Both the position numbers and the translations under genes were made by a program. DNA of 64,000 bases from Sphingomonas_O antarctica (GTDB lineage: Bacteria > Pseudomonadota > Alphaproteobacteria > Sphingomonadales > Sphingomonadaceae): NCBI RefSeq assembly GCF_965137005.1, contig NZ_CBCRXM010000006.1, positions 113,207 through 177,206 of the forward strand, written 5' to 3'. Positions 27,054 through 36,302 of the stretch are shown here, in pieces. A model generated the notes under the pieces. That model did not search any database, was not told where the DNA came from, and saw nothing but the letters and a program-made list of their open reading frames with translations. Position 1 is the stretch's first letter, and the number at the start of each line of letters is the position of its first letter.

Positions 27054-28424
27054 ATGGCTGCCAAACCGTCCAATGCCGAAGCCGATTTCGGCGAATTGCG
27101 CGCAAGATTGCACCGCGTCATCCCTGGCGGGGCGCACACTTATTCGCGCGGCGACGACCAGTTTCCGTCGATCGCGCCGCCGATGCTCGAACGCGGCAAG
27201 GGCGCGTATGTCTGGGATACGCACGGCCAGCGGTATCTCGATTACGGCATGGCGTTGCGCGCGATCACCATCGGCTATGCCGACGAACGCGTGAACGCCG
27301 CGGCGATCGCCGAGATCGAAAAGGGCGTGAACCTGACCCGCGCGACGACCGTCGAACTCGCGGCGGCGGAGCGTATTTGCGAGCTCATCCCCTCCGCCGA
27401 GATGGTCAAGTTCGCGAAGAACGGCTCGAACGTCACCACCGCCGCGGTGAAGATCGCGCGCGCCGCCACCGGCCGCCGCTTCGTCTGCGTGCCGCGTCAG
27501 CACCCGTTCTTTTCGTTCGACGACTGGTTCATCGGCACAACCAAGATTCAACGCGGCGTGGACGGTCCGCAGGCCAGTTCGACATTGGTGTTCGACTATA
27601 ACGATTACGCCAGTCTCGCCGCCTTGTTCGACCAATATCCGGGGCAGATCGCGGCGGTGATGATGGAGCCGGCGACCCACATCGTGCCACAAGGCAGCGG
27701 CGATCCCGACAGCTGGCCCAAGGGCGGCCATCCCGCCGGATTCCTTCATCAGGTGCGCGAGCTGACCCGCAAGGAAGGTGCCCTGTTCATCCTCGACGAA
27801 ATGATCACGGGCTTCCGCTGGGACCTGCGCGGCGCCCAGCATTTCTTCGACGTCGAGCCCGACCTTTCGACGTTCGGCAAGGCGATGGCCAACGGCTTCT
27901 CGCTCGCCGCCGTCACCGGCAAACGCGAGTTCATGAAGGTCGGGTCGATCGACGAGCCGGGCATGGAACGCACCTTCCTACTATCGTCGACGCATGGCGG
28001 CGAAATGCCCGCTTTGGGCGCCTTCCTCGCCGCGACGAAGATCAATGAGGATGAGAATGTCTCCGGCCATTTGTGGGATTATGGCACCCGCCTGCGCGAT
28101 GGCTGGCGCGATATCGTCGTGCATCATGGCCTGCCCGACCATATCGAACTCGAAGGGCCGGCGGTGGCGCTCAATTACGTCACGCGCGATGCCGGCGGCG
28201 AACCATCGCCCGCGTTCCGCACGCTGTTTTCGCAGGAAATGCTGCGCAACGGCGTGATGATGCCGTGGATTTCGTTCAGCCAGGCGCATGGCGCCACCGA
28301 ATTGGCGATGACGCTTGAGGCGCTCGACAAAGCGGTCGGTGTTTATGCGCAGGCGCTCGAAGGCGGAGTCGAACGCTTCCTCGAAGGGCCAGCGGTCAAG
28401 CCGGTGTTCCGGTCGCACAACTGA
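27054..28424 (+). CDS. Class III PLP aminotransferase (glutamate-1-semialdehyde aminomutase-like)
   Basis: 456 residues of fold type I. The PLP lysine is Lys276 in STFGKAMANGF; LDEMITGFR precedes it at about 247-255 with the ring-contacting Asp. The N-terminal VIPGGAHTYSRG is shared with HemL-like proteins. HemL itself has a different lysine region and is about 430 residues, so I take this as a secondary-metabolism paralogue. HemL-like aminotransferases occur with SDR and CMP-sugar synthetase genes in nonulosonic acid loci. It starts 3 bases after the acetyltransferase gene. Confidence 0.85.
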   Translation: MAAKPSNAEADFGELRARLHRVIPGGAHTYSRGDDQFPSIAPPMLERGKGAYVWDTHGQRYLDYGMALRAITIGYADERVNAAAIAEIEKGVNLTRATTVELAAAERICELIPSAEMVKFAKNGSNVTTAAVKIARAATGRRFVCVPRQHPFFSFDDWFIGTTKIQRGVDGPQASSTLVFDYNDYASLAALFDQYPGQIAAVMMEPATHIVPQGSGDPDSWPKGGHPAGFLHQVRELTRKEGALFILDEMITGFRWDLRGAQHFFDVEPDLSTFGKAMANGFSLAAVTGKREFMKVGSIDEPGMERTFLLSSTHGGEMPALGAFLAATKINEDENVSGHLWDYGTRLRDGWRDIVVHHGLPDHIELEGPAVALNYVTRDAGGEPSPAFRTLFSQEMLRNGVMMPWISFSQAHGATELAMTLEALDKAVGVYAQALEGGVERFLEGPAVKPVFRSHN

Positions 28425-28425
28425 C

Positions 28426-29229
28426 ATGACGCTGCCGCCCGATCCGCGCCTCGACGGTCGCGTCGCCGTGTTGACCGGCGGCGGCGGGATTTTGGGGACG
28501 CACTTCGCCGCCGGACTGGTGTGCGCGGGTGCGCAGGTCGCGGTGGTCGATCTGAATCTCGATGCTGCCAAGGCCTCCGCCGAGGCGGCGGGCGAAGGCG
28601 CCCTGCCCTTCGCCTGCGACGTCGCCGACGCAGCGTCGGTCAAAGCCTGTGTCGCCACGATAATCGCCCAATTCGGGCGCATCGACATCCTCATCAACAA
28701 TGCGGCGACCAAGACCGCCGACCCACGCGCATTCTTCGAACCGTTCGAAACCTACAGCCCCGATGTGTGGCGCGAGGTCATGGGCGTGAACATCGACGGC
28801 ATGTTCCTGATGGCGCAGGCGGTCGGCCCGCACATGATCGCGGGCGGCGGCGGCAGTATCGTCCAGACCGCGTCGATCTATGGCCTCGTCGGACCCGATG
28901 CGCGAATTTACGAGGGCTCGGACTATCTCGGCGGCGCGATCAACACGCCCGCGGTTTATGCGGCATCGAAAGCGGCGGTGGTCGGACTGACCCGCTGGCT
29001 GGCGACGCACTGGGCGGCGCAGGGAATCCGCGTCAACGCTTTGGTCCCCGGCGGCGTCGGCAGCGGCCAGAACAGCGTGTTCGGTGATCTCTATTCGGCG
29101 CGTGTGCCGATGGGCCGCATGGCCCGCGCCGAGGAAATGGTCGGCCCCTTGCTGTTCCTCGCGTCCGACGCATCCAGCTACGTCACCGGCCAGGTGCTGG
29201 CTGCCGACGGCGGCTGGACGGCCTGGTAA
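28426..29229 (+). CDS. Short-chain dehydrogenase/reductase (PtmA-like)
   Basis: 267 residues of classical SDR: TGGGGILG at 17-24 (cofactor loop), NNAA at 91-94, Ser150, and YAASK with Tyr178 and Lys182. The acidic end of strand 2 (VVDLN) suggests NAD. The pattern, including a 20-residue insertion before the catalytic Tyr (GSDYLGGAINTPAVYAASK), resembles PtmA-type flagellin/glycan modification dehydrogenases. The start ATG at 28426 follows the aminotransferase stop by one base. Together they could oxidise an alcohol to a ketone and then transaminate it. Confidence 0.85.
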   Translation: MTLPPDPRLDGRVAVLTGGGGILGTHFAAGLVCAGAQVAVVDLNLDAAKASAEAAGEGALPFACDVADAASVKACVATIIAQFGRIDILINNAATKTADPRAFFEPFETYSPDVWREVMGVNIDGMFLMAQAVGPHMIAGGGGSIVQTASIYGLVGPDARIYEGSDYLGGAINTPAVYAASKAAVVGLTRWLATHWAAQGIRVNALVPGGVGSGQNSVFGDLYSARVPMGRMARAEEMVGPLLFLASDASSYVTGQVLAADGGWTAW

Positions 29230-29244
29230 CAGCGCAATCAAGAC

Positions 29245-30471
29245 ATGTACCTGATTGCCATCAAGCTGGTGGAAATCCTCGCGCGTGCGGGGTTCATCGC
29301 CGGGATAACCTATTCGCTCGGCCTTTCGGCGGCGGGCCAGTTCGGGCTGGTCGTGACGCTGATCGGCCTGTTCGCGCTCGGCTTTGGATGGGAACGCCAT
29401 ATCGACATCCAGCGCCGGATGGTCGGCGAGCCCGAGCCGGTGTTCGACAGCACCGTCGCGGCCGCCATGCCGTTCTGGAGCTTCAATTATGCTGTGATGC
29501 TGCCGGTGTTCCTGGTGCTGGCGGCGCTGCTGGCCAGGCTCGACGCCGCGCAACTCGCGCTAGCGGCCATCGTCGTGGTGTCCGAACACATTGCCAACCA
29601 GGCGTATCAGCTGTCGCTCGTCAACCCGCGCTACCGCGTGCTGGTCAATCTCGTCGCCGCCAAAAATCTGCTCGTGCTCGGCATCACCCTGCCCGACATA
29701 CTGTTCGCGCCGAGCCGATTGACCCTTAATTTCGTCATGACCACATGGGCCACTGCCTCGCTCGTCTCGACATTGGCGATCGTGACCGTCTGGTTTCTGC
29801 GGCGACAGGCCAGCCCTGCGCGCACCGGTTTCTCGCTTCGCAAAAACATCTGGCCGCAGCATCTGGTGTCGTTCACGCATTTTCGCATCGGCGTCGTCGC
29901 CTATTTGATGCTGCAATATGACCGGCTGGCCGTCGGGACATTCGCCGGGCTGACGGATTCGGGCGTCTATTTCCGCCACGTCCTGCTGATCTTCTTCGGT
30001 TATCAGCTGTTCACCGTCGCCTCGTTCAATCGCATCACGCCGAAAGTCTTTCAGGCCGCCAAGACCGAAGCGATCCCGTTGCTGATCCGGACCGTGCGCC
30101 GCGAATATGTCATCCTGCTGGCGATTGCGATTGGCGGGGCTGCCTTGGCCATCGTCATCGACCTCGCCCTGGGGGGAGCGATCTCGGCCAAATATCATTT
30201 GAGCGTGATGCTTGCCGCGATCCTGTTGAGCGGCACGATGATCCGCGTCGCCGCCGATTTCGCCGGGATGATCGTCAACGCCCGCCATCAGGAGAAAAAG
30301 CTGGGTGAGGCGCAACTGATCAGCTTTGCCGGTGGTGGCCTGCTGCTGGTGGTCCTGACCTGGTGGTTGGGCATCGTCGGCGCGGCGATCGCCAATGTGG
30401 CGACTTCGACGATCTATTTTCTTCTGTTGCGGCGTGTGGTCCGCGCCATGCCCGAAAGCCCATCGAGATGA
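29245..30471 (+). CDS. wzx: Polysaccharide flippase-like membrane protein (Wzx family)
   Basis: 408 residues with about eleven to twelve hydrophobic helices arranged in pairs and few charged residues in the membrane, typical of MOP-superfamily flippases. Motifs are weak, as usual in Wzx. It would flip the undecaprenyl-linked repeat unit to the periplasm. It is the only flippase candidate in the locus and is coupled to the following glycosyltransferase by ATGA overlap. At 408 residues it is a little short for the family (about 420-500). Confidence 0.75.
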   Translation: MYLIAIKLVEILARAGFIAGITYSLGLSAAGQFGLVVTLIGLFALGFGWERHIDIQRRMVGEPEPVFDSTVAAAMPFWSFNYAVMLPVFLVLAALLARLDAAQLALAAIVVVSEHIANQAYQLSLVNPRYRVLVNLVAAKNLLVLGITLPDILFAPSRLTLNFVMTTWATASLVSTLAIVTVWFLRRQASPARTGFSLRKNIWPQHLVSFTHFRIGVVAYLMLQYDRLAVGTFAGLTDSGVYFRHVLLIFFGYQLFTVASFNRITPKVFQAAKTEAIPLLIRTVRREYVILLAIAIGGAALAIVIDLALGGAISAKYHLSVMLAAILLSGTMIRVAADFAGMIVNARHQEKKLGEAQLISFAGGGLLLVVLTWWLGIVGAAIANVATSTIYFLLLRRVVRAMPESPSR

Positions 30472-31856
30472 CCGCTCACCCCGGAACCGTCCTCATTTAC
30501 ACGATCCACAATTCGGAAGGCTGGTGGCGCGAGATCGGCCGCAATCTGGGGTTTGAGGGCGTGCGGCTGGTTTCCGATCTGCGCGGCGACGGCAATTATG
30601 CCATCGTCGATGATTTCTATGCCGCTTATCGCCGGCTCTACCGGTCTGCGGCGACCGGGACGTCGTTGCTGTCGGCGGACGAGATCGACGACGTGATCGC
30701 CCGCTGCCGTGTCCTGCGATGGTACCCGCGACGGCGCGCAACCGCGATGGCATTGGCGATGGCCGAAGTGATGGACATCGTGCTGGCCGATGCCGCGCCC
30801 GTGGCCGTGCTCAGTTGGCCGATCGATCGCTATATCAGCGACGTGCTGGAGCGGTTGGCGGTGCGGCGCGCCATCCCGTATTTCGAACTGACGGCGAGCC
30901 CGGTCCCCGAAATGTCGATGCTCGTCCTGCGCGGCCGACTGTTGACGCGCTCCGACGTGATGCCGTCGCCGGAGGCGGTCGACGCCGCGATCCATGCGAT
31001 CGCCGACCCGTTGTTCGTGCCCGCCTATATTCCGGCCAAGTCGCGCTACACTCCTGCGCGGTTCCTCAAGGTCTTTGGCTATTTCGCGCTGCGCTCGGCG
31101 GTCTTTCGTGCCATCTCGTGGATCAAACGCGACCCGCTGAACCTTCACTATATGGACGCGCAATTCTCGCTGGGGCACAAACCGCGGCTGAGCGACATTC
31201 GCATGCTCAAGCTGGTCGATCGCGACTGGCGACAGCGGATGGAAGCGTTTCCCAAGGACCGCCGCCTGTTCATCGCGCTGCAGCTGTTCCCTGAAGCATC
31301 GATCGATTACTGGATTCAGAAGCTGGAACTGATCGACCATGACGAAATCCTCGTCGCCGCAGCCCGGACATTTTCCGAGGCCGGTTACATCGTCGTGGTC
31401 AAGGACCACCCGCTGCAATTCGGGTTCCGTCAGGTCGACCTGATCGAACGGCTGCGCGCCATCCCCAACGTCGCAATCGTGCCCTATGAAGTCAGCGGCA
31501 ATGCGATGCTCGGCGACGTGGGCGCCAGTTTCACCGAGACCGGCACGCTGGGCATGCAGGCGGCACTGGCCGGGATGAAATCGATCACGGTCGAGGCCTA
31601 TTACTACACCCCCGGCGATTACATCCCGTTGCAATCCGTGGCACAGATTCCCGGCTTGCCGGCACGGTTGGAAGCAACCCCGCCGGTCGATGACCTTCGC
31701 GCGCGGCAGGAACGGATCGTCACGCATTTGCTCAAAGGCAGCTTCCCGGGCGATTTCATGTCGTTTCGCGGCTTCGATGCAGAGCGACCCGATCCGGGCG
31801 TCGCGGCGCTTGCACAGCGTCTGGGAGACGAAATCGCCGCACGCCTGACGCGCTGA
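30468..31856 (+). CDS. Capsule-type (KpsS/KpsC-like) putative glycosyltransferase
   Basis: 462 residues, soluble, with a likely GT-B fold. The C-terminal half holds VVVKDHPLQFGFR, the loop with FTETGTLGMQAALAGMKSITV, and a conserved Glu-Thr-Gly segment, as in capsule polysaccharide proteins that use CMP-Kdo or similar donors. The N-terminal half (about 1-220) is not recognisable to me. Because a CMP-nonulosonic acid is predicted and no other transferase for it is evident, this is a candidate nonulosonate transferase. The start ATG 30468 overlaps the wzx stop. Confidence 0.6.
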   Translation: MTAHPGTVLIYTIHNSEGWWREIGRNLGFEGVRLVSDLRGDGNYAIVDDFYAAYRRLYRSAATGTSLLSADEIDDVIARCRVLRWYPRRRATAMALAMAEVMDIVLADAAPVAVLSWPIDRYISDVLERLAVRRAIPYFELTASPVPEMSMLVLRGRLLTRSDVMPSPEAVDAAIHAIADPLFVPAYIPAKSRYTPARFLKVFGYFALRSAVFRAISWIKRDPLNLHYMDAQFSLGHKPRLSDIRMLKLVDRDWRQRMEAFPKDRRLFIALQLFPEASIDYWIQKLELIDHDEILVAAARTFSEAGYIVVVKDHPLQFGFRQVDLIERLRAIPNVAIVPYEVSGNAMLGDVGASFTETGTLGMQAALAGMKSITVEAYYYTPGDYIPLQSVAQIPGLPARLEATPPVDDLRARQERIVTHLLKGSFPGDFMSFRGFDAERPDPGVAALAQRLGDEIAARLTR

Positions 31857-31957
31857 CGTTCGCGACCGACGCTGTGCGTAATTGCCCAACCGCCATTGAC
31901 GGGATAGGAGCGCCAGTGGTCGCAAACGACGGATATCGCTTGCCCACTTCACGCCCC

Positions 31958-31963
31958 GGAGGA
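31958..31963 (+). promoter_or_regulatory. Ribosome binding site that fixes a GTG start
   Basis: GGAGGA lies 5 bases before the GTG at 31969, supporting that codon as the start of the dioxygenase gene. The 112-base gap upstream shows no other clear signal. Confidence 0.65.
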
Positions 31964-31968
31964 TTTTC

Positions 31969-33081
31969 GTGACGGTCACTGCTGCGGATTATGGCGTTCA
32001 GCCTGCACCTGCGACCGTGAAACCGATCGACGCGACCTTCGTCTGGCGCAGCGATCTGATCGATTACACCCGGCATCGCGCTTATGGCGATCTGGTCCGC
32101 ACCGCCGGCATCGGACAGCGTGTGTCGGCGCTGGCCAGTTACGCCGGACGCTTCGCCTTGCTCGCCGCCAAGCGCGTCATTCGCTATGAAATGATCCCCA
32201 GCGAATATCGCACCGGAACCTCGCTCAGCCATCGCCTTGGCTTTGCCGGCATGGCCGCACGGAACGCCATCGGTTTGGGCCGCAAGACGTCGCGCCGCTC
32301 CGACCTCGCCGCCAACGCGGTGATCGGCCAGCTGGATCAACAGGGTGTCGCCGTCCTGACCATGCCGCCGGGGCGCGTGGCCGATTTGCTGGCACTCGCC
32401 GCACCGTATTTCGAGCAACTGGAGGCGCGGCGCGGATCGAAGGCGGCGGGCCGGAAGTTCGATGATTCGCGGTTCACGACCGACCGCACCGCGTCGCCCG
32501 ATCTGTTCGCGATGATCGAAACCGTGTTCGACGAATCGGGCCTGCGCGCTGCCGCCACCGCCTATCTTGGCCGCCCGGCGCGGCTGATCGACGTTAATCC
32601 GCAGATCAATGATCGGTCGGACAGCTTCTGGCGCGACATCTTCGATGACCTGAACGAAGGCACGCTCCCCAAGACCGCCTACTACCACCGCGACGCCTCG
32701 GGCGGCGATCTGAAGGTCATCATCTATTGCACCGATGTCGGTCCGACCAACGGGCCGTTCAGCTATGCCGTCGGGTCGAACAACATGGTGATTTCACGCA
32801 TCGACGACCTGTTGTGCGAAGCCAACGACCATAACGGCTTGTCGGCAACCGATCTCGCCGCACGGCGACGCTTTGCCGCGCTGCCGCCAAAGCTGCGGCA
32901 AAAGGGGTCGTTCGGCAACGATTTGCCCGACGATCAGCCCGAAAGCGGCCGTATCGTCGGCAGCACCTGGGACATTACCGGCCCCAAGGGGTCGATCGTC
33001 GCCTTCGACACCAAGGGCATCCACCGCGGCGGCATGGTGGAGGAAGGTGAACGCCGTGTTCTCACCTGCGTGCTGGGCTGA
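31969..33081 (+). CDS. Fe(II)/2-oxoglutarate dioxygenase (PhyH-like)
   Basis: 370 residues. The first 110 are of unclear fold; the rest looks like a double-stranded beta-helix oxygenase. YYHRD gives the iron ligands His240 and Asp242, KGIHRGG gives His352, and Arg362/363 about ten residues later can bind 2-oxoglutarate. The spacing fits phytanoyl-CoA dioxygenase-like hydroxylases. It would hydroxylate a small substrate or glycan precursor in the cytosol. The next gene is an O-acyltransferase, so a hydroxylated sugar or acyl group used in the glycan is plausible. Confidence 0.8.
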   Translation: MTVTAADYGVQPAPATVKPIDATFVWRSDLIDYTRHRAYGDLVRTAGIGQRVSALASYAGRFALLAAKRVIRYEMIPSEYRTGTSLSHRLGFAGMAARNAIGLGRKTSRRSDLAANAVIGQLDQQGVAVLTMPPGRVADLLALAAPYFEQLEARRGSKAAGRKFDDSRFTTDRTASPDLFAMIETVFDESGLRAAATAYLGRPARLIDVNPQINDRSDSFWRDIFDDLNEGTLPKTAYYHRDASGGDLKVIIYCTDVGPTNGPFSYAVGSNNMVISRIDDLLCEANDHNGLSATDLAARRRFAALPPKLRQKGSFGNDLPDDQPESGRIVGSTWDITGPKGSIVAFDTKGIHRGGMVEEGERRVLTCVLG

Positions 33082-33096
33082 GGCCGAACGCATGAC

Positions 33097-35175
33097 GTGT
33101 CGGGTTCAGGGTGGTTGCGCGGAGCGCGGCTGGTCGTGAGCGGCGCTAACGGAGCGGCCAAAAGCGACGATGCCGGTGATATCGCCAAGTCGTTTCCCGC
33201 CGTGCACGGCGTGTCCTACCGGCCCGAAATCGACGGACTGCGCACGATCGCGGTCGGTTCGGTCATCCTGTACCATGCCGGAGTACCCTTCGTCCCCGGC
33301 GGTTATGCCGGGGTCGATATCTTCTTCGTCATCAGCGGCTATTTGATCAGTTCGATCATCCTCGGCGATCTGGCGCAGAGCCGGTTCAGGTTCCTGAACT
33401 TCTACGAGCGGCGCATCCGGCGCATTTTCCCCGCGCTGTTCACTGTTTTGGCCGCCAGCACCGTCGGCGCCTGGTTCATCTATTCGCCGGGGCAACTGGA
33501 CGAATATGGCAAGAGCCTGGTCGCGACGGTCGCTTTTGCCGCCAACATATTCTTCCGGATGCGGACGGGATATTTCAACGCCGATTCCGAAAACAGCATC
33601 CTGATCCACATGTGGAGCCTGGCGGTCGAGGAACAATTTTACGTCTTTTTCCCGATCGTCCTGATCGCGCTCCACCGCTTTCGCGTGATCGGCCGCAACC
33701 CGGCTTTGGTCGCGATCGCGGTCGTTTCACTGGCATGGTGCCTGTATCAGGAGGCCGTCGATCCGGTCGCCAATTTCTTCTCGACCCCTGCCCGCGCCTG
33801 GGAACTTGTCGCGGGGGCGCTGGTCGCGGTGAACAGGGCTAGCTGGTTGCGCCTGACGGCGGTGCGCCGGGACGTGGCCGTTGCCGGCCGCGTTGCCGAA
33901 CTGGCGGGCGCCGCCCTGATGCTCGGCACCATCTTCATGGCGACGATTTCGACCCGCTGGCCGGGCATCGCGACGATCCCGGTCGTGGCCGGGACCGCCC
34001 TCGTGATCCTCTGTGCCAATTCGACCTCCATCCTCGGGCGGGCGCTGTCGCTCAAGCCGATGGTGACGATCGGGTTGATCTCTTACAGCGCCTATCTCTG
34101 GCATCAGCCGCTGTTCGCCATCGCGCGCGCGACGAGCACGCAAGCGCTGTCCGGCTGGGCGATCGGCGCGATCATCGCGCTGACGTTCGTCCTCGCCTGG
34201 CTGTCGTGGCGGTTCGTGGAGACACCGTTTCGCTCGCGTCAGAAAATCGGCCGTCTGCTCATTTTCGGCTTCGGCATCACCGTATCGGGCTGCGCCGCGG
34301 CGGTGGGTCTGGCGCTCCACTTCGCCCAAGGTGTCCCGTCGCGCTTTGACAAACAAACGCTGGCGATGGCGGCCTCGATCCAGACGAGCCCGTACCGCGA
34401 AAAGTGCAACAATGGCGAAGGGCTGACGTATCTGTCGCCCGAAAAGGCGTGCCATTTCTTCGGCTCGCGCGTCACCTGGGCGGTGTTGGGCGACAGCCAC
34501 GGCATCGACCTCGGCTATGCGATCGCCGAACGGTTGAAGGGCAGCGGTCAAGGCCTCGTGCAGCTGACCTTCAACGGCTGCCAGGGCGGACTCACCTTCG
34601 ACTCGACGATGCGGCAATGCAGCGCGTGGACGCGCGATGCGGTGTCGTGGCTCGAACAACAGCGGGGCATCACCCACGTGCTCCTCGCCTATCGCCACAG
34701 CTCGCATCTGTTCGGCGACCAGATGCACACCTATCCGATGGTTCCCGACGCGCACCCGCCCGGATTCGAGCTGAATGAAAAAGCCGATGTCGCGCGCGAA
34801 AAATACTGGTCGGATTTCGTAACGGTCGTTCAGCGCATGCGGAACGCCGGGAAGACAGTGTATATCCTGCAGCCGATCCCCGAGTTGCCCATGCCGATCG
34901 AGCGCTACATCTTCGGGAGGAACCATGCGGCGGTTCAGCCCGGTACATCAATGGCCTATTACCGCGCCCGGCAAGCCTGGGTGCTGGCGCGCCTGGCCGA
35001 GCTGGCGAAGCGGCCGGGCGTGGTGATGATCGATCCCGTCCCCGCCGTGTGCGAAGCAACGCGCTGTCTGGCGATCCAAAATGGCATGCCGCTCTATTCG
35101 GACGATAATCACCTGTCCTTGCCCACCGCGCGCAAGGTGCTGCGTATCGCCGAGGCGCAGGGGAAACTGCCCTGA
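33097..35175 (+). CDS. Acyltransferase-3/SGNH fusion (OafA-like O-acetyltransferase)
   Basis: 692 residues from GTG 33097; a GTG at 33136 is an alternative. Residues about 40-410 form the ten-helix acyltransferase-3 domain (YRPEIDGLRTIAV, GGYAGVDIFFVISGYL, FYERRIRRIFPAL, WSLAVEEQFY). After a linker comes a periplasmic SGNH domain with block I VLGDSHGID and the C-terminal SDDNHLS that supplies the Asp and His. Such fusions move an acetyl group across the inner membrane and transfer it to a glycan. The gene is the last of block B and converges with the SGNH gene of block C. Confidence 0.92.
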   Translation: MSGSGWLRGARLVVSGANGAAKSDDAGDIAKSFPAVHGVSYRPEIDGLRTIAVGSVILYHAGVPFVPGGYAGVDIFFVISGYLISSIILGDLAQSRFRFLNFYERRIRRIFPALFTVLAASTVGAWFIYSPGQLDEYGKSLVATVAFAANIFFRMRTGYFNADSENSILIHMWSLAVEEQFYVFFPIVLIALHRFRVIGRNPALVAIAVVSLAWCLYQEAVDPVANFFSTPARAWELVAGALVAVNRASWLRLTAVRRDVAVAGRVAELAGAALMLGTIFMATISTRWPGIATIPVVAGTALVILCANSTSILGRALSLKPMVTIGLISYSAYLWHQPLFAIARATSTQALSGWAIGAIIALTFVLAWLSWRFVETPFRSRQKIGRLLIFGFGITVSGCAAAVGLALHFAQGVPSRFDKQTLAMAASIQTSPYREKCNNGEGLTYLSPEKACHFFGSRVTWAVLGDSHGIDLGYAIAERLKGSGQGLVQLTFNGCQGGLTFDSTMRQCSAWTRDAVSWLEQQRGITHVLLAYRHSSHLFGDQMHTYPMVPDAHPPGFELNEKADVAREKYWSDFVTVVQRMRNAGKTVYILQPIPELPMPIERYIFGRNHAAVQPGTSMAYYRARQAWVLARLAELAKRPGVVMIDPVPAVCEATRCLAIQNGMPLYSDDNHLSLPTARKVLRIAEAQGKLP

Positions 35176-35185
35176 GTCGCCAGAG

Positions 35186-36301
35186 CTAGCGTGACTTAGC
35201 GACGAGACCGGCGTTCAGGCGATAGGCCAAACGGTCGCTCCACACTTTCCACATGCGCGGCTTGGTGTGGGTCGAGTCGAAGAAATTGTCGCTGTCGTCC
35301 AGATCATGAAGCGACAGATAATCGACCGACGAGTCCGCCGCATGGCGCGCCCGCACCCAGCCGATGCCCGCCCGATAGGATGCCGTCGCCAGCGGAACGC
35401 CCTCGCTATGCCAGCGCGGAATAGCCAGATCGACGACGATGACGGCATCACCATGCGCGCGAATTTTCGTGATCAGACGGTCGAGCGCCATGAACTGATC
35501 CGCCTCGAGCGCATGATCGCCGCCGAACCCGCGAACGCGTTCGGCAAGCAGGAATTTGGCCACTGCCGGCGTCACCGTGAGTTGATTGAGATCGCGCGCC
35601 GATTCGATGTTTTTGCCCCACTGTGCGGCGGGCGAATTGCCGCGATACTTGTCGCCCAACGTCTGTAATTGCGGAAACGCCGGATTGTCGAACAGCGTCT
35701 GGCCGAGAAGCCGCGGCACATGGGCGAGCATGGCCTGCGGGCGCAGCGCCGCCTCGATCGCGCGTTCCACCGCGACGGGATAGGCCGGGACGAGCGCGCC
35801 GCGCTCCCGCGTGAACAGGCCGGCGCGCTGCGCATCGACAGCCACCGGATTGGGCACGCCCGGCCAGATCTGGTTGCTGGGGATGAACGCCAGATAATGC
35901 GTGCCGATCACGAAAATCCGCTTGTCCCGACGCTGAGAACCCAGTTCGCCGTAAATCAGGTCGGCGGCGTCGCTCAGCTCGCTCATATTGGCGCTGCCGA
36001 ACCCCGCGACCGAAACTTCCCAGCCGGACAGCCCGGCCTCGACCAGCGCCGGTCGGAACGCCTCGCGCGTGTTCGATGCACCGAGGATGATGACGCGGTT
36101 CGCCGGGCGCCTGAACATCGCCTTGTTGATGACGAGATAACGCGTTTCGCTGGTCCAGAACGGCTGCGACGTGCTCGCGACGTCGGTATCGAACCGGGCT
36201 TGCGACCAGGGCATGACAGCCGCCGACAGTGCGATGAACCCGGCATAGATGACAGCTGACGCCAGCAACGCACCAGCCAGCCATTTCCAGAAGTGGGTCA
36301 C
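35186..36301 (-). CDS. SGNH/AlgJ-like periplasmic acyl-transfer partner of the MBOAT
   Basis: 371 residues: an N-terminal membrane anchor (about 6-28) and an SGNH hydrolase-like domain with GASNTR at 74-79 (Ser76 as nucleophile) and DSTH at 342-345 (Asp/His). Proteins of this shape complete acyl transfer after MBOAT proteins in alginate, cellulose or teichoic acid acylation. It starts one base after the MBOAT stop. The local evidence for a catalytic triad is good; the acyl group is unknown. Confidence 0.82.
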   Translation of the reverse strand: MTHFWKWLAGALLASAVIYAGFIALSAAVMPWSQARFDTDVASTSQPFWTSETRYLVINKAMFRRPANRVIILGASNTREAFRPALVEAGLSGWEVSVAGFGSANMSELSDAADLIYGELGSQRRDKRIFVIGTHYLAFIPSNQIWPGVPNPVAVDAQRAGLFTRERGALVPAYPVAVERAIEAALRPQAMLAHVPRLLGQTLFDNPAFPQLQTLGDKYRGNSPAAQWGKNIESARDLNQLTVTPAVAKFLLAERVRGFGGDHALEADQFMALDRLITKIRAHGDAVIVVDLAIPRWHSEGVPLATASYRAGIGWVRARHAADSSVDYLSLHDLDDSDNFFDSTHTKPRMWKVWSDRLAYRLNAGLVAKSR

Positions 36302-36302
36302 T

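Noticed and set aside
27054..28424. hemL (tetrapyrrole synthesis)
   Set aside because: The protein is longer than HemL, its PLP-lysine segment differs, and it is embedded between acyltransferase and SDR genes of a glycan operon.
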